Shown: one piece after another, positions 11,630 to 22,300 of the stretch
Layout: the number at the start of each line of letters is the position of its first letter
Numbering within the stretch: position 1 is the first letter of the stretch
Assembly (NCBI GenBank): GCA_002007465.1
Contig: LNAC01000351.1
Span: 842,211 to 906,210 of the forward strand
DNA: 64,000 nt
Direction: 5' to 3'
Source of the DNA: Ailurus styani
Lineage: Eukaryota > Chordata > Mammalia > Carnivora > Ailuridae
Notes under the pieces: generated by a model
The model's input: the letters and a program-made list of their open reading frames with translations, nothing else
What the model was told of the DNA's origin: nothing
The model's database searches: none
Made by a program: the position numbers and the translations under genes

Positions 11630-11845
11630 AGTGGCTAGGTGGCTCAGTCAGTTAAGGCTAAGCTTCTGCTTTTGGCTCAGGTCATGATCTCAGGATCTTG
11701 AGATGGAGACCAACATCAGGCTCCCTGCTCAGTGGGAAGTCTGCTTCTCCTTCTTCCTCTGCCTGCTGTTACCCCTGTTTGTGCTCTCTCTGTGTCAAAT
11801 ATAAACAAACAAACAAACAAATAATAAATAAATAAATAAATTCTG
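11630..11845 (+). mobile_element. Can-SINE with (CAAA)n tail
   Basis: Diverged head GTGGCTAGGTGGCTCAGTCA and core CAGGTCATGATCTCAGGATC. The A-tail has turned into a CAAA repeat followed by AATAAATAAATAAAT. An older copy judging by its substitutions. Confidence 0.9.
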
Positions 11846-11849
11846 TATA

Positions 11850-14755
11850 GAGTGATATCACTGAAAATGGCAGGGTAAGGACCTCTTAAAATTTGTCCTT
11901 TTATAAAATCAACTCAAAAACTCAGTGCAGGGGTGCCTGGGTGGCTCAGTAGATGAGTCTGCCTTTGGCTCAGGTCATGATCTCAGGGTCCTAGGATCAA
12001 GCCCTGTCAGGCTCCCTGCTCATTGGGAAGTCTGCTTGTTCCTCTGCCTCCCCACCTTGGGTCTTTCTCACTTTTTCTCAAATGAATAAATAAAATTAAA
12101 TAATTTTTTTTAAAAACCTCAATTCAAAAATTATTCAAAGCACCATTTTTAAGACTCTTGAAATTAACCAAAGGCTTGCAACAATTCATGGAGCATTTAT
12201 TCAAGAAAAAATGGCAAGCTGTTAATAACTACAGTGAATTTTGTAGTATTTTATCTTGCCCTAGTCTTACCCCCCATTCTCAAGCTCAGCAGTAGACTTG
12301 ACAAAAATGAAACAGCATGGGTTCCAGGAACTAGAGGGAGTAGAAAAGAACATGAGTTCTTTCAGAGCCTCATTCCGTAGGAATTGTTATCTGATCTGTC
12401 TGGTGGTTATCTAGGAGTCTCTACTCAGAAAGATTGTCTTTGTATGACCTCATCCGAGCTTGCCCACACTAAAAGGTTTTCCCAAGGGATGTGTCCAGAA
12501 ACTTTTACGGGCAATTATTTTAAACTTTGCAGCTGCCTGGCGTATCCTGGGACAATGCAGAGAATAACCAAAAAGCTTTGAAAAACTACTACATATTCTT
12601 GGGAATCTAGAAACCATCCATACGTATAGGACTGTGAACATGCTCAGGAAAGATTTAAGAAGACCCTAAGGTCGCAATGCCCACTGTCTCTGAGGCTTTG
12701 CTGAACTTCGAAGGCTGAACCAGAGTTGTGAACTAGCTGGCTGATGATTATTGAAGGCAAACCTCAGCAAGCACACAGAGACCATTGGCAAAGACTGGGA
12801 AGTTTATTGGTTGCAGGTATTTAAGAAAATCTGTCTACTGATTAGCCAGCTAACACATTCAGAAACAATAGTGGCCACTTCTGACAAAACAAAAATAGAC
12901 TTTAATGCAGAAAAGTCACTAAATAAACAACAACTTCAACAAACAGCGACAAGAGCAAACTCTGTTAGATCAAAAAGATATAGCAGCTATAAATCCATGT
13001 TCACCTAGCCACAGAGCACTCAAAATGTCTGAGGCAAAAACTAACAAATTGAAGTGAAAAATGAACAGTAGTTGGAGTCTTTCTTCACTAGACCATTCTC
13101 AACAATTAAGAGAACATCTAGATAGGAGAGCAACAAGAAAATAGAAAACTGTAAACCAAATAGACCTAAACTACACGTGTAGAACACTTTACCCAGCAAT
13201 AGCAGAATACATATTATTCTTGACATAGACATTCCAGGATAGATAATACGCTACACCAAAAACACAAGTCTCAATAAATTTTAAAAGATTGAAACCATGC
13301 AGAGTATGTTCTGGTACCACAACGGAATGAAATCAGAAGTAAATAACAAAGAAATTTGGGAAAATCACAAATGAAACACCCACTATTGATTAATAAATGA
13401 TCAAAAAGGAAATTGCAAGTAAAATTGGAAAATACTTTAAAATGAATGGAAATGAAAAAATAACATAAAAATTACATAGCAAAGGCAGTGTTCAGAAGGA
13501 AATGTACAGCTGTAAATCCCTATATTAAAAAAGATCTCAAATCAATAACCTAATTTTGCATAATTTGAAGAAATTAGAGAAAGTATAGTAAGTAAAACTC
13601 AGAGTAAATAGTAGGAAAGAACTAATAAGGATCAGAGCAAAAACAAAACAAAACAAAACAAATGATAATAGAATAATATTCTATAATATATCTAATAATA
13701 AATAATAGTGAAAACAACAAAACTAATAGTTGGTTCTTTGAGAGATCAACCAAATTCACAAATCTTTAGCTCAATTGATAAAAAGAGAGAGAGAACATTC
13801 AAATTATGAAAATCAGCAATGGCTAGAAGATAAAACTACCACGCTTAGAGAAATGAAAATGATTACAAAGAATATGTGAATACTTAAACATCAACGACTT
13901 AGGTAACCTAATGAAATAGAGAAATCTCTTTAAAGATACAAAGAACCAAAACCACTCCCATGAAGTAATCGAAAATCTGAATAGACTTATAACACATAAA
14001 GAGATTGAAATTGTAATCAAACTTCCCAAAATAAAACCCCAGAACCAGGGGTTTTACCAATGAATTCTACCAAATGTTTAAAGAAGAATTAATACCAATA
14101 CTTCTCAAACTCTTCCAAAAAAATCAAAGAGGGACTACTTTCTAACCCATTCTATGAGGCTGGTATTGCCAAAGCCCCACAAAGACATAAACACACAAAC
14201 AAAAACAATTCACCAATATCCCGTAGATGCAAAAGTCACCAGCAAAATACTAGCAAACAAAATCCAGCAATATCTAAAAAAGATCATATAGTATGATCAA
14301 GTGTGATTTATCCTAAGATTGTAAGCTTTACTTAACAAAGTAAAATTTCATCAATGTAATATACCATGTCAATAGCCTAAAGGACAAAAACCACATGATC
14401 ATTATAATAAATATGGGAAAACTATTTGACAAAATCCAACACCCTCTCTACTCAAGTTTTACTCATGAACAACCAACAACGTGATAAAATACTTATACAA
14501 AAAACACACAGCTAATATCATACTTAATGGTGAAAGACTGGATGTTTTTCCCCTAAGATCAGGAAAAAAATAAGGATGTCTGTTTTCCTCATTGTAATTT
14601 GTACTGGAGGGTCTCATCAAGGCACTCAGGAAAGAAAATAAAATAAAAGGGATCCAATTTGGAGTGGTAGAAATAAAACTATCTCTATTTGCAGATAAAC
14701 ATTTTTTTCTACAGTATGTCATCTGATCTTTAAGGGATGCTTTAAAACTTTAGTT
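11850..14755 (+). mobile_element. Old L1 (L1M type): 5' part through RT region
   Basis: Starts GAAAATGGCAGGGTAAGGAC, the style of an L1M 5' UTR, and is interrupted by a SINE at 11930. From about 14050 it follows ORF2 reverse-transcriptase coding text (GAATTCTACCAAATGTTTAA, CAATGTAATATACCATGTCA, AAACCACATGATCATTATAA, GCTAATATCATACTTAATGG, CTATTTGCAGATAAAC). Much of ORF1 and ORF2 is missing or unrecognisable. It is full of stop codons and inactive; the 87-codon reverse-strand frame at 14459-14722 is a shadow. Confidence 0.7.
11930..12112 (+). mobile_element. Can-SINE inserted in old L1
   Basis: Head GGGGTGCCTGGGTGGCTCAG, core GCTCAGGTCATGATCTCAGG, tail CAAATGAATAAATAAAATT. L1-type sequence continues on both sides, so the SINE is younger than the L1. 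Possible decayed target duplication around AAAAACTCAGTG and AAAAACCTCAAT. Confidence 0.92.
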
Positions 14756-14767
14756 AGTTGTATCATG

Positions 14768-15010
14768 CGGCACCTGGGTGACTCAGTCGGTTAAGTGCCT
14801 GACTCTTGATTTCAGCTCAGGTCATGATCTCAGGGTTAAGAGATTGAGCCCTGTGTTGGGTCTCTGCACTGTGTGGAGTCTGCTTAAGATTCTCTCTCTC
14901 CCTCTGCCCACCCCACACATTCTCCTCACCCCGCCCCACCACTAGTGCTCTCCCTCTCTAAAACAACAACAATAAAAACACAAAAAAACAAACAAAAAGA
15001 AACAGACAAA
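14768..15010 (+). mobile_element. Can-SINE (SINEC), older copy
   Basis: Head CGGCACCTGGGTGACTCAGT, core CAGCTCAGGTCATGATCTCA, a C-rich tract with CCCCGCCCC, and a degenerate tail of AACAACAAC, AAAAACAAACAAAAAG. It sits at the 3' edge of the recognisable old L1 reverse-transcriptase text. Confidence 0.9.
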
Positions 15011-15489
15011 AAACAATCCAGTTGGATCAGTACATAACTCCTCACCCCACCTCCCCATCACCCCTTAGTGAAGCCCTTCTTTTTTTGTTGGTGTCAGTGA
15101 CCCTAATCAGAAGTTGTTGGCTTATTATCAAGGGGTACTTTTTGCTAATTGAGTATTTCTTTCTTTATTCAATAAACATGGAGGCCTTCAGTTCTTCCCA
15201 TCTTCCATCCTTTCTTATCTGCATTTTATCTTTTAGAAGTTCCTCTCATTTTCAGGATTTTTTCTTAAGCTTTGTGAGAGATTTATATGTTCCCTTTTAT
15301 TTTCTTCCTCCTATCTTATTAATAAGAATTAGGAAAAAATGGTGTTGAATTCAGATTATCTCCTGACAGACATTCACTTTGCTTATTTCTCAGTATTGTA
15401 TTGCAATAGGCAGTGAAAAACACCCAGAATGGGAACGTTTTCAGTCCTATTAACGCCAAATTGCGATTATAATGGAATCATATATTGGA
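15011..15489. other. No gene seen
   Basis: A 108-codon plus-strand frame (15022-15348) is rich in Ser, Leu and Phe because the strand is pyrimidine-rich. No domain or signal makes it convincing as a gene. Confidence 0.5.
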
Positions 15490-15890
15490 TGCATGTAATC
15501 CAGAATGTATCAAAAACTGTTATAATACAATGATAAAAAAAGACAACCCAAATGAAAAGTGGGCAAAGGAATCAAATAGACATCCAAAGAAGACTTACAC
15601 ATGGCCAAAAAACACATGAAAAGATGCTTCAACACCATTATTAGAGAAATGCAAATCAAAACCACAAAGGAACATGACTTCACACCCACTATGATGGCTA
15701 TAATAAAAAATGGAAAATTTTAGGGGTTTACTGTGTGGAGATGCAGGGAAATTGGAAACCTCATGCATTGCTGGTGGGAATGCGCAATGGCACAGCCACT
15801 GTGGGAAATGTTTTGGCAGGTCCTCAAAATGTTGAACATAGTTATCAGATTACCCAGCAATTTCAGCAATCCCCCCACTATCACCTAGTA
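15490..15890 (+). mobile_element. Old L1 fragment (ORF2 C-terminal region)
   Basis: Phrases AATGAAAAGTGGGCAAAGGA, ACATGAAAAGATGCTTCAAC, GAGAAATGCAAATCAAAACC, CACACCCACTATGATGGC and ATTGCTGGTGGGAATGCGCA follow the usual L1 order. Truncated at both ends. Confidence 0.82.
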
Positions 15891-16415
15891 TACTGCCTTT
15901 GAGCAAATTTGGAACTTGTCGCTCTTCTCAGGAGAACTCAGTCAAGACTCATAGGTTTGTGATTAAATCAGATCATGGGCTGGAATTCAGCCTCCACTCA
16001 CCCTGCGAGCCAGACATTTGTAATGGACTTGAGACATTCCTCAAGTTGCAGCCTGTATATCACATCTTCTTTAATTCTTTTTTAATAAAGTGCCAGTCTT
16101 CAGTGGTTTCATGTTACTTAATATTTTGTACATTCCTTTTATTTTTATTTATTTGTCTGCATATCAAGTGCCTGCATGATAAGGAGAGTCTTCTAATTTT
16201 TTTCATGTTAGTATTTAATCACAGTAGATGCTCTAATAAAGGGTAACTGCCAAGCTTTCACATTAAGCTCCTTATTCCCATCCATTAACATACTTCCTTT
16301 GTGCCTTAGTGACTCTTGTCACAGCTTGAACTGTAAAACGAATCAAGTGAGAGAACTTGAACTTCAGAGCATGAATCTACGGCTACAGGTGGCTGTCCCC
16401 ACAAAGATGATGCCC
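15891..16415. other. No gene seen
   Basis: A 115-codon frame at 15899-16246 has no recognisable domain, and I see no named repeat in this stretch. Confidence 0.45.
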
Positions 16416-16419
16416 ATTA

Positions 16420-16670
16420 GTCTCCTGTTTTTAAGGTGTTTACTACATGCCAGTGCTGTTCTAAGCCCTTGCCTTGTTTTATTCATTTAATATAACAGGC
16501 CTGGCAGGTCCAGTACTCCACTATTAACCCACTTTTATAGATGGAGGAACTGAGACATAAAAATTTAAGTAACATATTGAAGGTTACAAAATAGTAATTG
16601 ATAGAGTCAGGGTTTGAAAAAAGCAATTTAATTCAGCATCTGAGCTCTTAACCAGGCTGCTCTTCTGCCT
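16420..16670 (-). mobile_element. MIR SINE relic, minus strand
   Basis: TTTACTACATGCCAGTGCTG, ATAGATGGAGGAACTGAGAC, GAGTCAGGGTTTGAA and GAGCTCTTAACCAGGCTGC follow the reverse MIR consensus along most of its length. Strongly diverged, as expected for this ancient family. Confidence 0.8.
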
Positions 16671-16839
16671 TTCACTAATGCATGTTTTTACTCTTTGCAT
16701 TGTGGAATCCAAGAGAGAAAGCTTTGCTACACCCTTTTTCTCTGGCTTTGAAAAGTTCTATCTTCTTTTATACCACCTGCAATTTACTTTGTGGAGATTG
16801 TCAGACTGTATCGGAAGAGTCTATTAGATCTCATTTCAC

Positions 16840-16980
16840 ATAAAGATTTATTAAGCACTAACTATGTGCCTGGAGCTATAGTTAATATCTTATACTTGTG
16901 ATTTAATTTATATGAATTACATAAGGTTGGCATCATTTTTCTTTTTACTAATATAAAATAGAGGCTCAGGGTTTATGTCA
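16840..16980 (-). mobile_element. MIR SINE relic, minus strand
   Basis: ATTAAGCACTAACTATGTGC followed by CTGGAGCTATAGTTAATATC and AATAGAGGCTCAGGGTTTA is reverse MIR text, including the 3' LINE-like end. Confidence 0.75.
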
Positions 16981-17355
16981 ACCTTGCAAATGGTTGATAG
17001 GTGAGTCGGGAATAAATTCCGTTCTGTTATCAAATGGGAAGAGAATCAGGTGATAAGATTAACAGAGGCTCTTGGTTTTGGACCAGGAATTCACTGAGCT
17101 TTAGCCAAATGTTTTGTTCCTGTGTTTACCACCCACCCCATCACACCTTCTTGTTACTGAGTCTGCGTCTCCTGAATCAAAGCCCCAGGCTTCTCCCAGT
17201 ATTATATGCAGTTTCATTTCATGTAATCCAGAATGTTATTCTGTCAGACTATGTTGTTACAAAATATGATTTAGTAGCATATAGTAGTATTTATTCACTC
17301 ATTCAAAAAATATTGAAAAAAACTCTATGGGAAAGATGAGATGCTGAAGATTGTA

Positions 17356-17830
17356 GAACCCAATAATAATAAAAAATAGCCACAAAGAGCAGGACATGCA
17401 TTAATTTTACATTGTATTTTTAAATATAATTTTCATAATCTGCATTTTTTTTTAAGTTTTTTTTATTTATTCATTTGACACAGAGAGAGAGATTACAAGT
17501 AGGCAGAGAGGCAGGCAGAGAGAGAGGAGAGAGGAGGAAGCAGGCTCCCTGNGAACCCAATAATAATAAAAAATAGCCACAAAGAACAGGACATGCATTA
17601 ATTTTACATTGTATTTTTAAATATAATTTTCGTAATTAATCTGCATTTTTATCATGTGAATTCTCTGGAGGCAATGACTGTGTCTTATCTCTGTGACTTC
17701 TGGTTCCATCACTGGGAATTAATAAAAAGATGANAATCTGCATTTTTATCATGTGAATTCTCTGGGGGCAATGACTGTGTCTTATCTCTGTGACTTCTGG
17801 TTCCATCACTGGGAATTAATAAAAAGATGA
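17356..17830. other. Two SINE alleles assembled in tandem (N at 17552, 17734)
   Basis: Left flank 17356-17449 is followed by a truncated SINE and an N. Bases 17553-17733 then repeat the left flank and run on without a SINE. After the second N, 17735-17830 repeats the last 96 bases of that block. The interposed block looks like the insertion-free allele placed inside the gap of the SINE-containing allele. Confidence 0.8.
17450..17551 (-). mobile_element. Can-SINE, minus strand, cut off at an N
   Basis: Begins with poly(T) and TTTTTTTATTTATTCATTTG, then GAGAGATTACAAGTAGGCAG and GAGGAAGCAGGCTCCCTG before the N at 17552. The head half is missing from the assembly. Target duplication AATCTGCATTTTT lies at 17437-17449 and again at 17735-17747, just after the second N. 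It closely matches the copy at 57774, which suggests a young mustelid subfamily. Confidence 0.9.
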
Positions 17831-18023
17831 AAGGAACTTTATGGCTCCAATTCCAGCAACTCTGTAGAAAAGCAATTCTGCCACCTAGTTAGGTGTCCGT
17901 AAATAATAGTTAAGCTCCCCATAGAATAGGAGTAGTAATACTTGAAGGGATTTTGATGAGAATTAAAAGATATAGTGCTTACAAATTGGTCACAGAGATT
18001 TTCAACAAAATGTTAATATTATG

Positions 18024-18237
18024 GGGGACACCTATGTGTCTCAGTTGGTTAAGCATCCACCTCTTGATTTTGACTCAGGTCATGGTCTCAGGGTCGTGGC
18101 CTCGAGCACCCGTGTTGGGCTCTGTGCTCAGTACGGAGTCTGCTCAGAGATTCTCTCTCTCCTTCTCCTTCTGCCCCTCCCCCCATAGGCTCTCTTACTC
18201 TCTCTCAAATAAATAAATAAATAAATCTTTAAAAATA
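18024..18237 (+). mobile_element. Can-SINE (SINEC)
   Basis: Diverged head GGGACACCTATGTGTCTCAG, core ACTCAGGTCATGGTCTCAGG, AATAAATAAATAAATAAATC tail. Target duplication TTAATATTATG at 18013-18023 and 18238-18248. Confidence 0.94.
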
Positions 18238-18517
18238 TTAATATTATGAATATTATTGTAGGTGTTAATATGTGTTGAATGAACCACAATAAAGTGCAGT
18301 GGGTGTTATAACATCAATCAACATGAATTATAAAGTTTTATCAGATCATAGAATATTTTGGGACTATTTGTGCTTGAATAGCTTCAGAATGTAGGTGACA
18401 TCTTAGGTAGGTTCTCCAAAAACGGGTTAAATCTGCCAAAATGAAAAGGAAGTGGGAAGTACCAAGAAAGTATAGCCCAGATAGAATATTTAAAAGTGTC
18501 CTCTGTCTATGACAATN

Positions 18518-18595
18518 GATCTCTCTCCCGCTGTGAAATAAATAAATAAAATCTTTAAAAAAAAAAATAAAAAAAAAAATAAAAAATAAATAAAT
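18518..18595 (+). mobile_element. Can-SINE 3' end only, head lost at an N
   Basis: Only GATCTCTCTCCCGCTGTGAA, AATAAATAAATAAAATC and a long A-rich tail remain after the N at 18517. The flank AAAAGTGTCCTCTGTCTATG (first 20 bases) precedes the N and recurs after the tail from 18596, so this is one insertion whose 5' part was not assembled. Confidence 0.88.
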
Positions 18596-18620
18596 AAAAG
18601 TGTCCTCTGTCTATGACAAT

Positions 18621-19355
18621 TTTTTCCCCCAAAGGGCTGGATGATTTTATGCACATATGCTCCTTAAAGAATTATAAAGAAAAGGCATCAAGCAAATCTA
18701 AGGTGCCATTCATCTTGTGGGAGAAATGTGCTGAACAATACACTTCTGGCTCGACTGACCAAGTGTAACCTTGTCTGAAGATAAGATGGTCCCCTCTCTA
18801 AAGTATGCACATACTTCAGCGGCCTGAAAAATGTGGCCGATAGCTTTGCTCTCTGAAATTATTTTTGGCAGGTGCCTTTCAAAGGATTTATAGCTGTGTC
18901 TTCTGTCATAATTTGCCTGAAACTCTCAGTGAGGGAGAAAATGTCAACTTTGAAATCTACTTTTAAATTAAGTTATTAAGATACCCTCTCTTAGCTTCCT
19001 CTGTAGCCCTGACTGCTTTATTTCTACTGTATATACTGCAGCAAATGGGCCAATTATGAGGTTGCCCCCTGAAGCCCTATTTTAAATAATACATAATCAT
19101 ACTGTTGCAACATGTTATTTTGCAGTTATCCCTTTCTTAAGCTTATGCTGTATTTTCTAGGGTGGGATTACTTACTGAATAAAATTAGAGTTCCCCAAAC
19201 TTTTTTTTTTAACCAAAGCTGAATCAATTTTGAGATGAAAATGTTAACTGTTTTCCTAATGTATTTCTTGTGAATTATTTCCACATTTCATGAGTACATT
19301 TAAAAAAGTAAGGAACAACTTATAATATTCCTTAAAAGGCATGCTGTAAGAATGG
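18621..19355. other. No gene seen; unique DNA
   Basis: No repeat recognised. Bases 18650-19080 are the least AT-rich part of this neighbourhood and lack obvious repeats, so they are a possible conserved non-coding element; see findings. Confidence 0.45.
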
Positions 19356-19362
19356 GTGCGCA

Positions 19363-19404
<42 letters not shown>
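19356..19404. repeat. (CA)n microsatellite with CG-rich start
   Basis: GTGCGCACGCGCACAC leads into an uninterrupted CA array, giving 49 bases of strictly alternating purine and pyrimidine. Confidence 0.95.
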
Positions 19405-19405
<1 letters not shown>

Positions 19406-19708
19406 CTTAATGTTTCCTCTCACTATTACTTTTGAACATTTTTCCTCCAAATAGCTTTAGTCTCCTTCAGAAAAATAATCCAGGCCATCAATAATTATTT
19501 TAGGGACATCTGCTAGATTTCCAGTAACCATAAAATGAAGTGGATTGAATTGGGGAGAATAAAGAGGAAGGAGTAAACATTTTATAAATTCAGAATTTTT
19601 AGCTTATTAAAAAAAACATTTGACATTATGGGCAGTATTTGAAATAGAGTGCTTCCAAACTCTGCTCAACTTAATTTTGACCAAAAATAACGGATAATTT
19701 GTAATGTT

Positions 19709-20177
19709 ATTAGACTTTGGTATGCTATAAAGTCAGTTGCTTTGGTTTTGAACTTGAATGACATTTGCCCTTTATGTTCAGTTGCATCTTCCAAAGATTT
19801 CTGGAGAAGAAAGTATAATTTGGAAAAGAATACACACAGATCTTCTATTGACAAAACAATTACCAAAAAAAAGAAGACACTGTTGTTTTATATTTTTTTT
19901 CCCAGAACAGTAATTGTACATATAATTTGGTAGCTATATAGAAGCANATTAGACTTTGGTATGCTATAAAGTCAGTTGCTTTGGTTTTGAACTTGAATGA
20001 CATTTGCCCTTTATGTTCAGTTGCATCTTCCAAAGATTTCTGGAGAAGAAAGTATAATTTGGAAAAGAATACACACAGATCTTCTATTGACAAAACAATT
20101 ACCAAAAAAAGAAGACACTGTTGTTTTATATTTTTTTCCCCAGAACAGTAATTGTACATATAATTTGGTAGCTATAT
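19709..20177. other. Duplicated flank of a SINE insertion (N at 19947)
   Basis: Bases 19709-19940 and 19948-20177 are near-identical. The first copy continues past TAGCTATAT into AGAAGCA without a SINE and stops at an N. The second copy reaches TAGCTATAT, an N and a SINE tail, followed by AGAAGCATATGC. The first is therefore the empty allele and the second the occupied one. Confidence 0.82.
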
Positions 20178-20178
20178 N

Positions 20179-20280
20179 TGCCTGCCTCTCTGCCTCCTTG
20201 TGATCTCTCTCCCACTGTGAAATAAATAAATAAAATCTTTAAAAAAAAATCTTTAAAAAATAAAAAAAATAAAAAAAAAT
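20179..20280 (+). mobile_element. Can-SINE 3' half, head lost at an N
   Basis: After the N at 20178 come TGCCTGCCTCTCTGCCTCC, TTGTGATCTCTCTCCCACTG, AATAAATAAATAAAATC and a long A-rich tail. The text is that of a young mustelid copy, consistent with its apparent absence from the adjacent duplicate. Confidence 0.92.
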
Positions 20281-21127
20281 AGAAGCATATGCTATAATGG
20301 CCCCATGGCTAACAAATACACAAGGCTAAAGAGGCACCATTACGTCATTCTAAATAGAATGAACTCGACAGATGTAAAACAAGTCTTTGGAGATCTTACT
20401 GTGATTTAAGTTGTGTACACGATGACCAGCAGGTTATGCTACCACAAAAAGGACGAGAGGAACGAAACGCAGAAGAAAAATTGTCAGGATGTCAGAGGCC
20501 TAAAATTCACAGTGGTTAAGGCCCACCTCTACCTTCCTGCATCTGTGCTGCAGAACATTGTATCTGGTGCCAATATCACAGAGGGCTGATGAGTGATTAA
20601 GCTTTGGAGATCCATAAGCCACCTGCCCCAGCTGCACTTTATTGGCAGCAACAAGACATCATGAAAGATCCAAGACTATTCTGTGTTGGGGAGAGAAGGA
20701 GAGAAAGAGAGACAGAGAAAGGGGAACAAAGAGAAGAGAGAGAAAAGAGAATAACTGGGTTACAGTCTGAGTCCTGTCTCTACCCCATGTTTTTAAAGTA
20801 TCAGCATAATCACTACACACATTGAGTAGGAAGAAGAACCAGGTCATTTTCCAGATAGGGCTTCATTGAGTTGAAAAACTTGTAATAATTACCAGATCAG
20901 GTTACTCAATCAGTTTAAATGCTGATTAAAATTATTATTAGCTCTAAATTGATTGCATTAAGTTGCAAGTATTAATTCGTTTCCTCAAATCTTGAGTTTT
21001 ATCATTTCTCTGCAGAGAACAACATGCTGCTATATAGGTCTCAAGCATTTTAAATGGAGAAATTCTTATCTACTTTTCTACCTGCCATGTGCTTTTTGAT
21101 TAATCTAGTTTAGAAGGTAAAAGAAAC
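20281..21127. other. No gene seen; unique DNA
   Basis: A purine-rich GAGA/AGAA tract occupies about 20690-20750. Nothing else is recognised. Confidence 0.5.
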
Positions 21128-21755
21128 TGCCGGAGTCCAGCGCCAGCAGGTCCAGGGATCCCTGAAGGAGGGACGGTGTTGGCGAAAGGAGTGAGAGAGC
21201 CAAGAGATTTTTTCTGATCACCAAGCAGGCATCTCAACTCTGCTGGTCCCAGTATCTTTATTTATAGGTAGTGAGTCAGGTAGTACGTGATCTAACAACA
21301 ATAGTATGATCTTTAAGATTGATTATTTTTAGAGATACAAAGCACTTTGATTAGTGAAAAAAACATTTTAAAAATTTTCCCATGTACCTCCTGATCATGA
21401 CAGAGATAGATTATCCATTTTTGAGAAGCATGACCCTTAATGGGCTTGCCCCAGGTATACAGGTGCAAGTGGGTCATGTTCTTATTCTTAGAAAATGATT
21501 AAGAAAATTCCCACAAGTAGAATAATAAGGTATTTTTTAAAGAAAAATAAGTGAAGTGAGAGATTGTCAGGTTACTAGTATGATTAATGCATAGGCTTTA
21601 TGGTTAGACATAGTAGCTGTAGTTACACAACCCAAGCTTCAGTAGTTGGCAAGTTTGTTTCCTTGTGACTGAGTATGTAGACACTGTGGGGGTTCTGTTC
21701 TTGCTATTCTTTACTATTCTTGCCATTCTATGAACAAATGCCAAGGTCTTTTTCA
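21128..21755 (-). mobile_element. Endogenous retrovirus 3' LTR, minus strand
   Basis: On the plus strand it begins TGCCGGAGTCCAGCGCCAGC, so the LTR ends in CA on its own strand. An AATAAA signal lies on the minus strand at 21257-21262. A purine-rich tract (minus-strand AAAAAGGGG) sits just beyond 21755, where a 3' LTR should begin; that start coordinate is therefore tentative. The beta-like (class II) style is my impression only. No target duplication was found because the other end of the element is missing or diverged. Confidence 0.6.
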
Positions 21756-22300
21756 ACCCCTTTTTGTCTTTATATTTACTGTTCCATCTACATTCTCACT
21801 GTATACCGGTATGGGTGTTGTAAGAACATTCGTGGCGTGCAGGCCTCGAGGAGGGCACTGTGACTTGCCATTGATCACTAGGGAAACACACAGCAACCAG
21901 TGCTCTGCTTTTGTTTGTGCCCTGTCTTTAGATATGGCTCTCCTTCTCCGGGCAGAGCTACCTCCTAGTTCCAGGGCTTCAAGGTGTCTTAAAATTTTTC
22001 TCCTGGTCTGCAAGAGCTCAAAGAGATAACAATAGAAGGAACTGTTACAGAGACAGGATCTGCGGTCCTTGTCGTGGGGCTAAGGATTAGATCCTTCACA
22101 TATGGCCTTGTCTGAATAATCTCGGTCTGGTTAGGAGTACCTGGAGGCCCAATTATAAGTGATAGGATTAATCCTAAAATAGAGATCAGGAACAGTGGAA
22201 GGAGATACCAGGTTCTCTTTGTTTGGCAGGAGCTGTGCAAACGCCGCCGTTCCTATGCTGTGACTGTGTCAGCCAGCGAGGTCCATGCCACTCCCAGCAA
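21756..22300 (-). pseudogene. ERV internal remnant, env-like
   Basis: Lies directly upstream (on the minus strand) of the LTR. A minus-strand frame at 21989-22240 encodes a roughly 18-residue hydrophobic segment followed by a polar stretch with an N-glycosylation motif (NQT), as in an envelope leader region. A second frame at 21753-22013 contains an Arg-rich run (ARRRR). The two frames overlap and neither is a whole gene, so nearly all of gag, pol and env is absent. The env label is inference; the region could be another internal part. GC and CpG are higher than in the surroundings. Confidence 0.45.

Noticed and set aside
21989..22240. Frame with signal-peptide-like hydrophobic segment as a host secreted peptide
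   Set aside because: Position directly beside a retroviral LTR and purine tract makes an ERV remnant more likely, and no promoter or splice context is seen.
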